DNA of 64,000 bases. It comes from Nitratireductor sp. (GTDB lineage: Bacteria; Pseudomonadota; Alphaproteobacteria; Rhizobiales; Rhizobiaceae). Made by a program: the position numbers and the translations under genes. Shown here piece by piece: positions 1 to 9,176 of the stretch. Position 1 is the stretch's first letter; each line of letters opens with the position of its first letter. Under the pieces are notes generated by a model. The model did no database searches. It saw only the letters and a program-made list of their open reading frames with translations, and was not told the origin of the DNA. The DNA lies in NCBI RefSeq assembly GCF_017794765.1, contig NZ_CP051236.1, forward strand, positions 2,501-66,500. The letters run 5' to 3'.

Positions 1-1
1 C

Positions 2-1102
2 CAGTCCGGATACAAGGGCGAGGATGTGGACGGGATGGTCGAGGCGATCACCAAGCTTCTCAATGCTCCCGACCTGAAGGCGGGCACATTGCTGCGTGTG
101 GGCGTCGAAATGCGCGGGGAAAAAAGCCGGGTGGTGCGCACAAGCGTTTATGAGGGCCGCAAGCACATCGTCACCATAGCCCTGGACGACCGCGAGCAGT
201 ATGTGCCGGCGGAAGAACCGGAGATGAACCCGGTTCTGCTCGCAGCACTTGATCATCCGACCGCGCCGCGGCGCATGCCACGAGCCGATCTTCCCAGGGT
301 CTATGACGGGATATACCGCGCAGCCTATGCCTATGGACTGACGCCGGAAATGACCAAGCGCCTGGTGAAGCTCCTGTCGGCGGATGTGGACTTCCAGTCG
401 CGACTTGCGCCCACCGACAAGCTGGAGGTCTTCTTCTCTGCTCCCGACACGGACAAGAATGCAACAGATCAGTCCGAACTGCTTTATGTAAAGGCTAGCT
501 TCGGTGGGACCACGCGAACCTTCTACCGCTTTCAGTTCGAAGACGGGACCGTCGATTACTTCGACAGGGATGGCCGCAGCGCAAAGCGGTTCATGCTTAG
601 AAATCCCGTTCCGAACGGTCGTTTCACATCGGGGTTCGGAATGCGGCGGCATCCGGTGCTTGGCTATAGCAAGATGCATACGGGTGTTGACTGGGCGGCT
701 CCACGCGGCACCCCGATCATCGCTGCCGGCGATGGCGTGGTGGAGAAGGCGGGATGGGCCGGCGGGTACGGTCGCCAGACCATTATCCGACACAATAATG
801 GGTTTAAAACCTCCTACAATCACCAGAGCGGCATCGCCAAGGGCGTGACGGCGGGCGCGCGCGTTCGTCAGGGCCAGGTCATTGGTTATGTCGGCGCCAC
901 TGGCCTCGTGACAGGCAACCACCTTCACTACGAGATGATCGTCAACGGCACCAAGGTCGATCCGATGCGCGTGCGCCTGCCCGACAATCGCGGGCTCAAG
1001 GGCGAAGACCTGCTGGCTTTCGAACGTGAACGCAGTCGCATCGATGAGTTGTTAAAAGAAAACGACGACGCCCCGCTATCGGTGGCAGCGAGCGGCAGTT
1101 AG
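2..1102 (+). CDS. M23 family metallopeptidase (5' end outside window)
   Basis: LytM/M23 peptidase that would cut peptide cross-links of peptidoglycan in the periplasm. The frame is open to the window edge, so the N-terminus is missing; a GTG at 26 is an internal codon, not a convincing start. The visible 366 residues end in a complete peptidase domain with the zinc motif H-x3-D (in MHTGVDWAAPRGTP, near base 676) and the HxH motif (GNHLHYE, near base 920), so the catalytic core looks intact. A low-similarity linker domain precedes it. Family members in rhizobia are about 600-650 aa with an N-terminal membrane anchor, inferred here to lie upstream of base 1. The TAG stop overlaps a palindromic element. 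Confidence 0.9.
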   Translation, partial: QSGYKGEDVDGMVEAITKLLNAPDLKAGTLLRVGVEMRGEKSRVVRTSVYEGRKHIVTIALDDREQYVPAEEPEMNPVLLAALDHPTAPRRMPRADLPRVYDGIYRAAYAYGLTPEMTKRLVKLLSADVDFQSRLAPTDKLEVFFSAPDTDKNATDQSELLYVKASFGGTTRTFYRFQFEDGTVDYFDRDGRSAKRFMLRNPVPNGRFTSGFGMRRHPVLGYSKMHTGVDWAAPRGTPIIAAGDGVVEKAGWAGGYGRQTIIRHNNGFKTSYNHQSGIAKGVTAGARVRQGQVIGYVGATGLVTGNHLHYEMIVNGTKVDPMRVRLPDNRGLKGEDLLAFERERSRIDELLKENDDAPLSVAASGS

Positions 1103-1157
1103 AGCATTTTGCAGTCAGGTGGAGCCACCTGACGTCCGCACAAATGCGGAAAAGCTC
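1101..1157. repeat. Intergenic palindromic element (RIME-like, three-way fold)
   Basis: The ends are complementary: GAGC at 1102-1105 plus TTTT at 1107-1110 pair with AAAA/GCTC at 1150-1157. Inside lie two perfect hairpins: 1114-1122 with 1125-1133 (GTCAGGTGG/CCACCTGAC, 2-nt loop) and 1135-1140 with 1145-1150 (TCCGCA/TGCGGA, 4-nt loop). This three-arm palindrome directly after a stop codon resembles the small intergenic mosaic repeats of rhizobia. I find no second copy in this window, so repeat status is inference. Confidence 0.55.
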
Positions 1158-1345
1158 ATAGGTAGTGCCAAGCAGCGTTTCCGTGAAACGGTGAACCGCT
1201 CTCGTCACAACGCCCGGCCTCATCGAACCTGACACGTCATGCGTACGAATGATATCGGCCGGGCAAAGCAGGCATCCTGGAACATGACCAGCAGCCGCCA
1301 CGCTTGCGAAATCCTGTCGACGCAGCCTTTTAATCGGATCCGTCG

Positions 1346-2833
1346 CTATTCAACGAATGTGACGCTCACCCCTGGCTTGACGCGCTTTGCAAGCTCTTCG
1401 GCATCCCAGTTGGTCAATCGGATACACCCATGGGAAGCTGTCTTACCGATCTTTGATGGATCCGGCGTTCCGTGAATACCGTAAGTCGGCTTTGACAAGG
1501 CGATCCAGACGGACCCCACCGGACCATTGGGCCCTGGCGGGATGGTCAACACCCTGTCGTTGTTGCCCTGCTTGAAGTTGATCTTCGGATTGTACGTGTA
1601 TTCCGGATTGAGCGCGATCCGGGCTACCGTGTGCGTTCCCGTTGGTGAAGGCGTATCGGATGAACCGATTGTCGCGGGATAGGCGGCGACGAGCTGGCCA
1701 TCCTCATTGTAGGCGCGCAATTGCTTCGCGCTCTTGTCCGCCACAATGCGGGTGACGTTCGCCTTCATGGGCTTCCCGACATTGACCACTTTGATGATCG
1801 TGCCTGGCCGATTGAAATTTGCATCGGGATTGAGTGCGATCAGATACTTCTCATCCATATGAAAGCGCTCGGCGAGCATTTCCACCACGGATGTGTAGGA
1901 CAGGGCATCAAGCTGGGCCTTGTGCGCATAGTCTGCGGGAACGGATGCAATATAAGGCCCCGCGGCGTCCTCAGCCGTGATGGAGTATTCTTTAAAGGCC
2001 GGTCCGCCCGTGCGTTCCAGTTCTGCCTCGATCCATTCCTTGTCGTAGGTTCTGAGCGTCTGCCCCGTTATCTCACGATAGGCCCGGATCGCCTTGTTCA
2101 CATTGTCGCCAGTGCGGCCGTCGATCACACCGGGCGAGGCACCGACCCGGTCGAGCAGCACCTGGAAGCGGGTCACGTCCTCGCTGACCCCGCGCGGCAT
2201 GACCACCGCGCTGTCTTTTGGCAGGGCCGGCGCACCGGAAGCCTCACCCGATCCGGGACTGAGGCTGGTACGCTCGTCGGGGATTGCAGCCATGTTATCA
2301 CGAGGATCCGGCGCATCGAGCGGAGTCCGCTCGATGGGCTCACGGCCGTAATTCGGGTTTTCCCGGTAGGCATCGCGGTCGTCATATCGTGGTGCATTCG
2401 CATAGGGATCCGAATAGCGGTTATCGGGTGCGTTGCGCGCTCTGCCGCGATCCCGCCGATAACGATCGACCTCACGAGGATCCGAGAAATCATAAACCTG
2501 ACCATCGAACTCGCGTGGTCGCGACGGTCGGCTCTCATACTGCCTCCTGCCTGGCGCGGGCGGGCGAATCTCCACCACCTCGCCGGTAAAGGCGTCCACA
2601 ATGATTTCACGGCCATACTGATCTATATAGACGTCGAAATCATAATTTTGAGCGAGCTGGACCGGGGCTTCCAACGGCTTGCCATCAAGGATTGCCGGGC
2701 TGCTTGCAAGCCCGTTGGCCAAGTGGAACGCCTGACCATCGCGCCGCATCTCGACTTCCGGCATCACGGCCCAGGCTGAGGACGGCCCGATAGCCAGGTA
2801 AAAAGCGGTCAGCAAATTCAGTTTCACGTTCAT
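1346..2833 (-). CDS. L,D-transpeptidase (YkuD) with signal peptide
   Basis: Periplasmic L,D-transpeptidase that would form 3-3 cross-links in peptidoglycan or attach proteins to it. The ATG at 2833 is chosen because a good ribosome site (GAGGGG) precedes it and it opens a clear signal peptide (MNVKLNLLTAFYLAIGPSSA, then WA); an upstream in-frame ATG at 2890 would bury that signal. The 495-aa product has a charged, Arg/Asp/Tyr-rich low-complexity stretch (about 80-190), a peptidoglycan-binding-like segment (about 220-290) and a C-terminal YkuD domain with the catalytic signature SHGCIRL (Cys near residue 470). The gene is monocistronic and opposed to the M23 gene. Two wall enzymes side by side suggest a cell-envelope locus. 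Confidence 0.93.
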   Translation of the reverse strand: MNVKLNLLTAFYLAIGPSSAWAVMPEVEMRRDGQAFHLANGLASSPAILDGKPLEAPVQLAQNYDFDVYIDQYGREIIVDAFTGEVVEIRPPAPGRRQYESRPSRPREFDGQVYDFSDPREVDRYRRDRGRARNAPDNRYSDPYANAPRYDDRDAYRENPNYGREPIERTPLDAPDPRDNMAAIPDERTSLSPGSGEASGAPALPKDSAVVMPRGVSEDVTRFQVLLDRVGASPGVIDGRTGDNVNKAIRAYREITGQTLRTYDKEWIEAELERTGGPAFKEYSITAEDAAGPYIASVPADYAHKAQLDALSYTSVVEMLAERFHMDEKYLIALNPDANFNRPGTIIKVVNVGKPMKANVTRIVADKSAKQLRAYNEDGQLVAAYPATIGSSDTPSPTGTHTVARIALNPEYTYNPKINFKQGNNDRVLTIPPGPNGPVGSVWIALSKPTYGIHGTPDPSKIGKTASHGCIRLTNWDAEELAKRVKPGVSVTFVE

Positions 2834-2963
2834 CGCCCCTCGACTCATCCCACACGGATAGGCTGTTCGCCTCGCGAGCGATTCGCCCATTTGACGAATG
2901 ATTTACCATAGGAGATGAACCGGACGTGAAGATGGCGACGGTTGTGGCAATTTCGCGGCGCCG

Positions 2964-3329
2964 TCAAACCGGGTCCAGCCCCAACTCCCGCCTGAGCCTC
3001 CGCGTCAGGCCCGACGCCACGATCCGATGGCTTTCGGCCAGATATTCAGCGAGCGCGTCGTCGCCCATCGTTTCACCAGATTGTCGCTGGATCCACTTCA
3101 TGCCACGGGAAGCCAGATAGGGCGCCGGGCGCAGGCCCGGCTGTTCCCTGAGCGCATCAAATGCGATTTCAGAACATTTGAAGGAGACGGCAAGCGTTCC
3201 ATCGCCAGCCTGGCTACCGATGGCAAACACTTTTCCGCCCACCTTCCACACATGTGCTCCACCCCACTGAACAACATGGGTGGCGTGAGGAAGGGCACCG
3301 CAAACCGCGTTGTATTTTTCGATCTGCAT
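2964..3329 (-). CDS. MmcQ/YjbR family protein
   Basis: Small 121-aa protein with the YjbR/MmcQ fold, related to the double-wing DNA-binding fold; its cellular role is not established. Recognisable features are the N-terminal LPHATHVVQWGGAHVWKVGG stretch and the C-terminal helix with ALAEYLAESHRIVASGL. It begins 21 bases downstream of the clpB stop on the same strand and may be cotranscribed with it. Length is normal for the family (about 115-125 aa). Confidence 0.85.
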   Translation of the reverse strand: MQIEKYNAVCGALPHATHVVQWGGAHVWKVGGKVFAIGSQAGDGTLAVSFKCSEIAFDALREQPGLRPAPYLASRGMKWIQRQSGETMGDDALAEYLAESHRIVASGLTRRLRRELGLDPV

Positions 3330-3350
3330 GCGCCCTCCCCGGCTTTCTGG

Positions 3351-5972
3351 TTAAGCAGCCTGACCGGCCTGCTCATCAAGAGAAGCCTTGCGAGGCCGGA
3401 AAATGAGCCGGTCAGACCCTGACGTGACCTTCACTGTGGACCCGTCAAAGATCTCTCCCTGCAGGATCTTTTCTGCCAGCGGGTCCTGAAGCTCCTTCTG
3501 GATCACGCGTTTCAGGGGGCGCGCACCATAGGCTGGATCGTAACCCTTGTTGGCCAGCCACTCGATTGCCTCGCTATCGAGATCGAGAGTGATCTTGCGA
3601 TCCGCAAGCAGGCTTCCCAAACGCTGCAACTGGATTTCAACGATCTGTCCCATGTCCTGACGACGCAAACGATGGAAGAGAATTACCTCATCGATCCGAT
3701 TCAGGAACTCCGGTCGGAACGAAGCCTTGACCACACCCATCACATCACTGCGAACCTTGTCGACATCGTCGCCCTCACCAAGATTCACGAGATACTCGGC
3801 GCCAAGGTTGGATGTCATCACAATGAGCGTGTTTCGGAAGTCCACCGTGCGGCCTTGGCCGTCCGTCAGGCGTCCATCATCGAGCACCTGCAAAAGCACA
3901 TTGAACACGTCCTGATGGGCCTTTTCGATCTCGTCGAAAAGAATGACCTGATAAGGCCGGCGTCTGACGGCCTCCGTCAGAACACCGCCTTCCTCATAGC
4001 CGACATAGCCGGGGGGAGCGCCGATAAGGCGGGCCACGGAGTGCTTCTCCATGAACTCCGACATGTCGATACGCACCATGGCCTGCTCATCGTCGAAGAG
4101 GAAACTGGCAAGCGCCTTTGTCAGCTCCGTCTTGCCGACGCCCGTCGGACCGAGGAACATGAATGAGCCGATCGGCCGGTTGGGGTCCTGAAGGCCCGCT
4201 CGGGCACGGCGGACAGCCTTGGAAACAGCCTGTACGGCCTCTCCCTGCCCCACGACGCGCCTGGCCAGCTCATCTTCCATACGGAGAAGTTTTTCGCGCT
4301 GAGCTTCAAGCATCTTGTCGACCGGGATCCCGGTCCACCGCGAGACAATATGCGCGACGTGATCCGGCTTGACCGTCTCTTCGACCATGCCGCCGGAACC
4401 TTCTTCCTCGCCTTGAGCTTCAGCTTCGGCCAGTTTTTTCTCGAGCTCCGGGATCAGTCCGTAAGCCAGTTCACCGGCGCGCTGGAATTCACCCTTGCGC
4501 TGGGCAATAGCCAGTTCATTGCGCGCTTCATCGAGTTGCTTCTTGAGATCTGCAGCAAGGCCGAGCTTGTCCTTTTCGGCAGCCCACCTGCTGGTCAGGC
4601 GTGCCGATTCTTCCTCGAGGTCGGCGAGCTCGGTCTCGAGCTTCGCCAGGCGATCCTGCGATGCCTCGTCTTTCTCCGCTTTCAGCGCTTCACGTTCGAT
4701 CTTGAGCTGCATGATGCGCCGGTCGATCTCATCGAGCTCCTCCGGTTTGGAATCCACCTGCATGCGCAGTCGCGATGCCGCCTCGTCCACGAGGTCGATG
4801 GCCTTGTCGGGCAGAAACCGGTCGGTGATATAGCGGTTGGAAAGCGTGGCGGCTGCAACCAGGGCCGAGTCGGAGACCCGCACCTTGTGGTGCTGCTCAT
4901 ACTTCTCCTTCAGGCCGCGCAGGATCGAAACCGTGTCCTCAACGGTCGGTTCTTTTACGAAAACCGGCTGGAAACGGCGTGCGAGCGCGGCGTCCTTTTC
5001 CACATGCCTGCGATACTCGTCGAGCGTCGTTGCACCGACGCAATGCAGTTCTCCCCGCGCCAGCGCAGGCTTGAGAAGGTTCGAGGCGTCCATAGCGCCG
5101 TCAGCCTTGCCGGCCCCGACGAGCGTGTGCATTTCGTCGATAAAGAGAATGATATTGCCGTCGGCAGCCGTGACCTCCGATAGAACGGCCTTCAGCCGTT
5201 CCTCGAATTCGCCGCGATACTTCGCGCCGGCAATGAGAGCGCCCATATCAAGCGCCATCAACTGTTTGTCCTTGAGGGATTCAGGCACGTCTCCGTTCAC
5301 AATGCGCAGGGCGAGCCCTTCGGCGATAGCCGTCTTGCCAACCCCTGGCTCGCCAATCAGCACCGGGTTGTTCTTGGTGCGGCGGGAGAGAACCTGAATG
5401 GTGCGCCGAATCTCGTCATCGCGACCGATCACCGGGTCGAGCCGGCCAGCGCGGGCGTCCGCGGTCAGATCGCGCGCATACTTCTTGAGCGCATCATATG
5501 CCTGTTCGGCACTGGCAGAATCGGCAGTGCGTCCCTTGCGAATGTCGTTGATGGCCTGATTGAGCGCTGTCGGGGTAACCCCTGCCCTGGCCAGAATATC
5601 AGCGGTCTTCGCTGACTTTTCCACCGACAAGGCGGTCAGCAGACGCTCGACGGTGACAAAGCTGTCTCCGGCCTTCTTGGCCAACTCCTCGGCCGTCGAA
5701 AACACCTTCGCAAGCGGCTGAGCCATATAGAGCTGACCGTTGCCACCCTCAACCTGAGGCATGGCTTTCAGCGCCGCTTCGACGCCAAGGCGCACATCTT
5801 CAGCCCGCCCGCCTGCCCGCTCAATCAGGGAGGCTGCAAGGCCTTCTTCATCATCGACAAGCACCTTCAGCAGATGCTCCGGCGTGAATTGCTGATGGTT
5901 GCTGGTGAGCGCAAAGGTCTGTGCAGCCTGAATAAAACCGCGCACGCGCTCCGAATATTTTTCAAAGTTCAT
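3351..5972 (-). CDS. clpB: ATP-dependent disaggregase ClpB
   Basis: Hexameric AAA+ chaperone that pulls polypeptides out of aggregates together with DnaK. The 873-aa product has the Clp N-domain (1-145), a first AAA module with Walker [14 protein letters not shown] near 205, the coiled-coil middle domain (about 400-520), and a second AAA module with [14 protein letters not shown] near 605. The start is the ATG at 5972 with GGAGA seven bases upstream; an ATG at 5984 has a weaker context and adds four residues. An RpoH-type promoter lies about 125 bases upstream (6096-6124), fitting heat-shock control. The yjbR gene follows. Confidence 0.98.
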   Translation of the reverse strand: MNFEKYSERVRGFIQAAQTFALTSNHQQFTPEHLLKVLVDDEEGLAASLIERAGGRAEDVRLGVEAALKAMPQVEGGNGQLYMAQPLAKVFSTAEELAKKAGDSFVTVERLLTALSVEKSAKTADILARAGVTPTALNQAINDIRKGRTADSASAEQAYDALKKYARDLTADARAGRLDPVIGRDDEIRRTIQVLSRRTKNNPVLIGEPGVGKTAIAEGLALRIVNGDVPESLKDKQLMALDMGALIAGAKYRGEFEERLKAVLSEVTAADGNIILFIDEMHTLVGAGKADGAMDASNLLKPALARGELHCVGATTLDEYRRHVEKDAALARRFQPVFVKEPTVEDTVSILRGLKEKYEQHHKVRVSDSALVAAATLSNRYITDRFLPDKAIDLVDEAASRLRMQVDSKPEELDEIDRRIMQLKIEREALKAEKDEASQDRLAKLETELADLEEESARLTSRWAAEKDKLGLAADLKKQLDEARNELAIAQRKGEFQRAGELAYGLIPELEKKLAEAEAQGEEEGSGGMVEETVKPDHVAHIVSRWTGIPVDKMLEAQREKLLRMEDELARRVVGQGEAVQAVSKAVRRARAGLQDPNRPIGSFMFLGPTGVGKTELTKALASFLFDDEQAMVRIDMSEFMEKHSVARLIGAPPGYVGYEEGGVLTEAVRRRPYQVILFDEIEKAHQDVFNVLLQVLDDGRLTDGQGRTVDFRNTLIVMTSNLGAEYLVNLGEGDDVDKVRSDVMGVVKASFRPEFLNRIDEVILFHRLRRQDMGQIVEIQLQRLGSLLADRKITLDLDSEAIEWLANKGYDPAYGARPLKRVIQKELQDPLAEKILQGEIFDGSTVKVTSGSDRLIFRPRKASLDEQAGQAA

Positions 5973-6095
5973 AAGTGTCTCCATTTCCCTGCCGACCTGC
6001 TTTGCAGCACCGGCAACGATTAATGCGACGGGCTCCCATAAACCGTGATGAGATCAGAATATCACGGTCCGGTGTGGCAAGCCCAACTGATTGGG

Positions 6096-6124
6096 ATATG
6101 GGAACATATCCCTATCGGCACAAG
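6096..6124 (-). promoter_or_regulatory. RpoH (sigma-32) type promoter of clpB
   Basis: On the minus strand CTTGTG (starting at base 6124) is followed after 16 bases by CCCATAT (6102-6096). This matches the heat-shock pattern CTTGAA-N13-17-CCCCAT and sits upstream of a classic heat-shock gene, downstream of the preceding gene's terminator. Pattern match only. Confidence 0.65.
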
Positions 6125-6131
6125 ATGGGGA

Positions 6132-6162
6132 CCAAATGAAAACGGCGGGGAAGCCCCGCCGT
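6132..6162 (-). terminator. Rho-independent terminator after the DUF4167 gene
   Basis: Perfect 9-bp inverted repeat ACGGCGGGG / CCCCGCCGT (6142-6150 and 6154-6162) with a 3-nt loop. Read on the minus strand it is followed by TTTTCATTT. It lies 24 bases after the DUF4167 stop and isolates that gene from clpB. Confidence 0.85.
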
Positions 6163-6185
6163 CAATGACACAAAAGCCGCTTTGC

Positions 6186-6878
6186 TCAGCCCTGAGCAGC
6201 AATCTCTTCAGGCACAGCGGCGGAAGGCCCGGCCTCATTGCCATCACCGCCCTCTGCGTCGTCGTTCTTGCGCGCACGGGTACGACGCGGGCGCTTGGCC
6301 GGCTTTTCGGCTTCCTGCGCCTCTTCGCCGTCCTCTGCTTTGGCAGCGGCGGGTTTGCGGCTGCGGCGTGCAGGCTTCGGCTTTTCATCATCTGCACTGC
6401 CGTTCATGCCGCCGGCCGCATGACCATTGCCTGCGTTGCCCTGCTCGCCGTGCAAAGCTACTTCAGCCGGCGTGTCCTGAATTTCAGGCTGTGGGCCGGA
6501 GCCATCGTCGACGCGTTTCTGGCGCTGAGCCTTCTGGCCACCATTGTTGGCTTCTGCAGTATCCTGCTCATCGCCGTCACCATCCGCATCGTCACGATTT
6601 TCACGCGACTGCTGCTGCTGCTGAAGCTGCGCCTGGGCAGCGGCAATGATACGATTGTAATGTTCCGCATGCTGCAGATAATTCTCGGCCATCACACGAT
6701 CACCGGAACTTTGCGCATCGCGCGCCAGAGTGGCGTATTTATCTGCTACCTGTTGTGCCGTTCCGCGGATTTTTACGTCCGGGCCATTGCTCTCATAGCT
6801 ACGCGCTAAAGGATTTGGGCCCTTGCGGTTGTTGTTGCCGCGACCGCGCATGCGCCTGTTCTGCTGTTGTGGCCTCAT
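6186..6878 (-). CDS. DUF4167 domain-containing protein
   Basis: 230-aa protein of an alphaproteobacterial family. The conserved N-terminal domain (about 1-85) starts with a Gln/Arg/Asn-rich segment (MRPQQQNRRMRGRGNNNRKG) and continues with a helical part holding KIRGTAQQVADKYATLARDA and AENYLQHAEHYNRI. The rest is low-complexity: a Gln run near 85-90, an acidic stretch, then Lys/Arg/Ala-rich repeats. The basic, disordered make-up suggests nucleic-acid or ribosome association, which is inference. It follows prmC in the usual rhizobial order and ends at a strong terminator. Confidence 0.88.
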   Translation of the reverse strand: MRPQQQNRRMRGRGNNNRKGPNPLARSYESNGPDVKIRGTAQQVADKYATLARDAQSSGDRVMAENYLQHAEHYNRIIAAAQAQLQQQQQSRENRDDADGDGDEQDTAEANNGGQKAQRQKRVDDGSGPQPEIQDTPAEVALHGEQGNAGNGHAAGGMNGSADDEKPKPARRSRKPAAAKAEDGEEAQEAEKPAKRPRRTRARKNDDAEGGDGNEAGPSAAVPEEIAAQG

Positions 6879-7207
6879 TCGACTCTCTTGGTTTTTTGAG
6901 ACTGCTTGTTCGAGACAGATTTTTGAAACGATACTCTTTCAGATGGCGGACGATGGCGGGAAGCCAGCAGTCTCACATCTCCCCTTGGCTCTGTGCCGCA
7001 CCGCATTCAGCGGGCGCCAACGCCATTGCTGTTCCGCTTCAAATCAGTTGCCGGACAATCCCCGCAAAGAAGCAGAGGCGATAAACGCCCTTCACGACAG
7101 CTGGTCCTCGGGAACCGAATCGATAACGGTGCTGTCTGCTTCGTCCCATCCGGTAGGCGGAACCTAGCGGCATTCTTTTGCAATGCCAAGCTTTTTTTCA
7201 ACCTTGT
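6879..7207. other. 329-bp intergenic region
   Basis: Between the DUF4167 start and the prmC stop, both on the minus strand. No convincing ORF: the 64-codon minus-strand frame at 7007-7201 lacks family features. It should hold the DUF4167 promoter. The only clear structure is a plus-strand terminator-like hairpin at 7169-7198. Confidence 0.6.
7169..7198 (+). terminator. Terminator-like hairpin with T-run, no matching gene
   Basis: GGCATT (7169-7174) and AATGCC (7182-7187) form a 6-bp stem with a 7-nt loop, followed by AAGC and seven T residues (7192-7198) on the plus strand. The flanking genes read the other way, so it would only make sense for an unannotated plus-strand transcript. It may be chance. 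Confidence 0.4.
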
Positions 7208-8083
7208 TCACGAGCTGTTTCCTGGACCAAAAACCAGCGCCCGGTCATGTCCGGCGAGGTCTCGGCCATGCGCCCTCAAACGGAAACCCTGTTCCGTGAA
7301 AAGACCGGTCACGCTCTCCTTCTGATCATGTCCGATTTCTACCGCAAGGATCCCGCCAACCGCCAGAAAAGCAGAACCCTCGGCAGCAAGCCGCCTGTAT
7401 GCATCAAGACCGTCCTGCCCGGCAACCAGCGCCCGTCGCGGGTCGTGTTCCCGGACCTCTATGGCCAGGTCGCTCCAATCATCTTCACGAATATAGGGCG
7501 GATTTGAGACGATGATATCGAACCGACCGTGAACACTTTCGAACCAGTCGGACAGACACGCTTCAAACCGATGCCCGCAACCATTCATATCGGCATTGGC
7601 GCGCGCCGTTGCAAGCGCGTCGGCTGAAATATCCGCACCTGTCGCGCGCGCCTCGGGCAAAACGCTGAGCAGGGCAAGTGCGATTGCCCCCGTTCCGGTG
7701 CCCAGGTCGAGAACACGCCAGGGACGATCCTCGCCACCAAGACGGCGAACTTCGTCCAGCACCAGTTCAACCAGCGTTTCCGTATCCGGACGAGGCTCCA
7801 GGGTTTCTTCGGAGAGCTTCAAATTAAGGCCGTAAAACTCCCTGAAACCGAGGATCCGGTGCACGGGTTTGCCGGCGATGCGCTGATTGATGAGTTGTTG
7901 CGCGAAATCGCGCTCGTCGTCGCTGACGGGTCTGTCGGGTCGCGACACGGCATCGAGACGCGTGGTTTGAGTCACATGCTCGACCAGAAGGCGCGCATCG
8001 AGCGACGCCTCAGAGATACCGGCACTTGCCAGTTCATTCCGCGCCCATGTCAAAAGCGCGCCGAGCGTCTCCGCCTCAGCCAT
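7208..8083 (-). CDS. prmC: Release factor glutamine N5-methyltransferase PrmC
   Basis: SAM-dependent enzyme that methylates the Gln of the GGQ motif in release factors, tuning peptide release. The 291-aa product has the helical N-domain (1-95), the SAM-binding motif [14 protein letters not shown] near 122 and the catalytic SNPPYIRE motif near 190, which binds the target Gln. Its start overlaps the prfA stop by eight bases, so enzyme and substrate are translationally coupled. Confidence 0.96.
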   Translation of the reverse strand: MAEAETLGALLTWARNELASAGISEASLDARLLVEHVTQTTRLDAVSRPDRPVSDDERDFAQQLINQRIAGKPVHRILGFREFYGLNLKLSEETLEPRPDTETLVELVLDEVRRLGGEDRPWRVLDLGTGTGAIALALLSVLPEARATGADISADALATARANADMNGCGHRFEACLSDWFESVHGRFDIIVSNPPYIREDDWSDLAIEVREHDPRRALVAGQDGLDAYRRLAAEGSAFLAVGGILAVEIGHDQKESVTGLFTEQGFRLRAHGRDLAGHDRALVFGPGNSS

Positions 8084-9155
8084 CCGTCCCGGTTTCCGCG
8101 AGCAGCTTTGCCTGGTGATCGGAGATCAGAGCATCGATCACCTCGTCGAGATCGCCTTCGATCACTCGGTCCAGCTTGTACAGGGTGAGGTTGATACGAT
8201 GATCCGTAAGGCGCCCCTGCGGGAAATTATAGGTGCGAATGCGCTCGGAACGATCGCCGGTCCCAACCTGCAAGCGGCGCGCCTCGGAGCGCTCGTCCGC
8301 CGCTTTCATACGCTGCATGTCGAACAGGCGTGCGCGCAGGATCTGCATGGCGCGGGCCCTGTTCTGATGCTGAGATTTCTCTGCCTGCAACACGACGATG
8401 CCGGTCGGAATGTGCGTGATACGCACCGCCGAATCGGTGGTATTGACGTGCTGGCCGCCGGCTCCCGATGCGCGCATCGTGTCGATGCGAATGTCGTCCG
8501 GCTTGATGTCGACGTCGATCTCTTCGGCCTCCGGAAGCACGGCCACGGTCGCTGCGGAGGTGTGAATTCGCCCCTGTGCTTCCGTGGCCGGAACGCGTTG
8601 GACCCGGTGAACACCGGATTCGAATTTCAGGCGTGAGAACACTCCGCGACCCGAGACGGTGGCAATGATTTCCTTGTAACCGCCAGCCTCGCCCTCGCTG
8701 GCGGAAACCACCTCAACCCGCCATCCTTTTTCCGAGGCGTAACGTTCATACATGCGGAACAGGTCGCCAGCGAAAAGCGCCGCCTCATCGCCTCCGGTAC
8801 CCGCCCGAATTTCCAGAATGGCGTTCTTGTCGTCGGCTTCATCCTTCGGCAGGAGAAGGATTTGCATCTCCTCTCGCAGCGTCTCTATGCGCTGGTCCAC
8901 ATCCTCAAAATCGGCTTCAGCGAGTTCGCGCATCTCCTTGTCGGTGGTTGGATCGGCAAGCATCGATTTGAGATCGTCGAGTTCCGATTCTGCCTGACGC
9001 AACTCCCGGATCTTGCCCGCCACCTCCTGCAGTTCCGAATATTCGGAAGCGAGCTTCACATAAACATCAGGCTCCGGACCGGCCGCCATCTGCGTTTCGA
9101 TAAGTTCGAAACGTTTGAGAACCTGGTCCATGCGGTCGCGCGGCAAGTCGGTCAT
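8076..9155 (-). CDS. prfA: Peptide chain release factor 1
   Basis: RF1, which recognises UAA and UAG on the ribosome. 359 aa, the normal length. The GGQ motif lies in [18 protein letters not shown], and the RF1-type region [16 protein letters not shown] precedes it. It sits between ptsP (21-base gap) and prmC (8-base overlap), the standard rhizobial arrangement. Its substrate relation to PrmC explains the coupling. Confidence 0.97.
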   Translation of the reverse strand: MTDLPRDRMDQVLKRFELIETQMAAGPEPDVYVKLASEYSELQEVAGKIRELRQAESELDDLKSMLADPTTDKEMRELAEADFEDVDQRIETLREEMQILLLPKDEADDKNAILEIRAGTGGDEAALFAGDLFRMYERYASEKGWRVEVVSASEGEAGGYKEIIATVSGRGVFSRLKFESGVHRVQRVPATEAQGRIHTSAATVAVLPEAEEIDVDIKPDDIRIDTMRASGAGGQHVNTTDSAVRITHIPTGIVVLQAEKSQHQNRARAMQILRARLFDMQRMKAADERSEARRLQVGTGDRSERIRTYNFPQGRLTDHRINLTLYKLDRVIEGDLDEVIDALISDHQAKLLAETGTDG

Positions 9156-9176
9156 CGACGGGAAAGCCTGTCAGTT

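Noticed and set aside
1721..2779. 352-codon plus-strand ORF
   Set aside because: Antisense shadow of the L,D-transpeptidase gene, which has signal peptide and catalytic motif.
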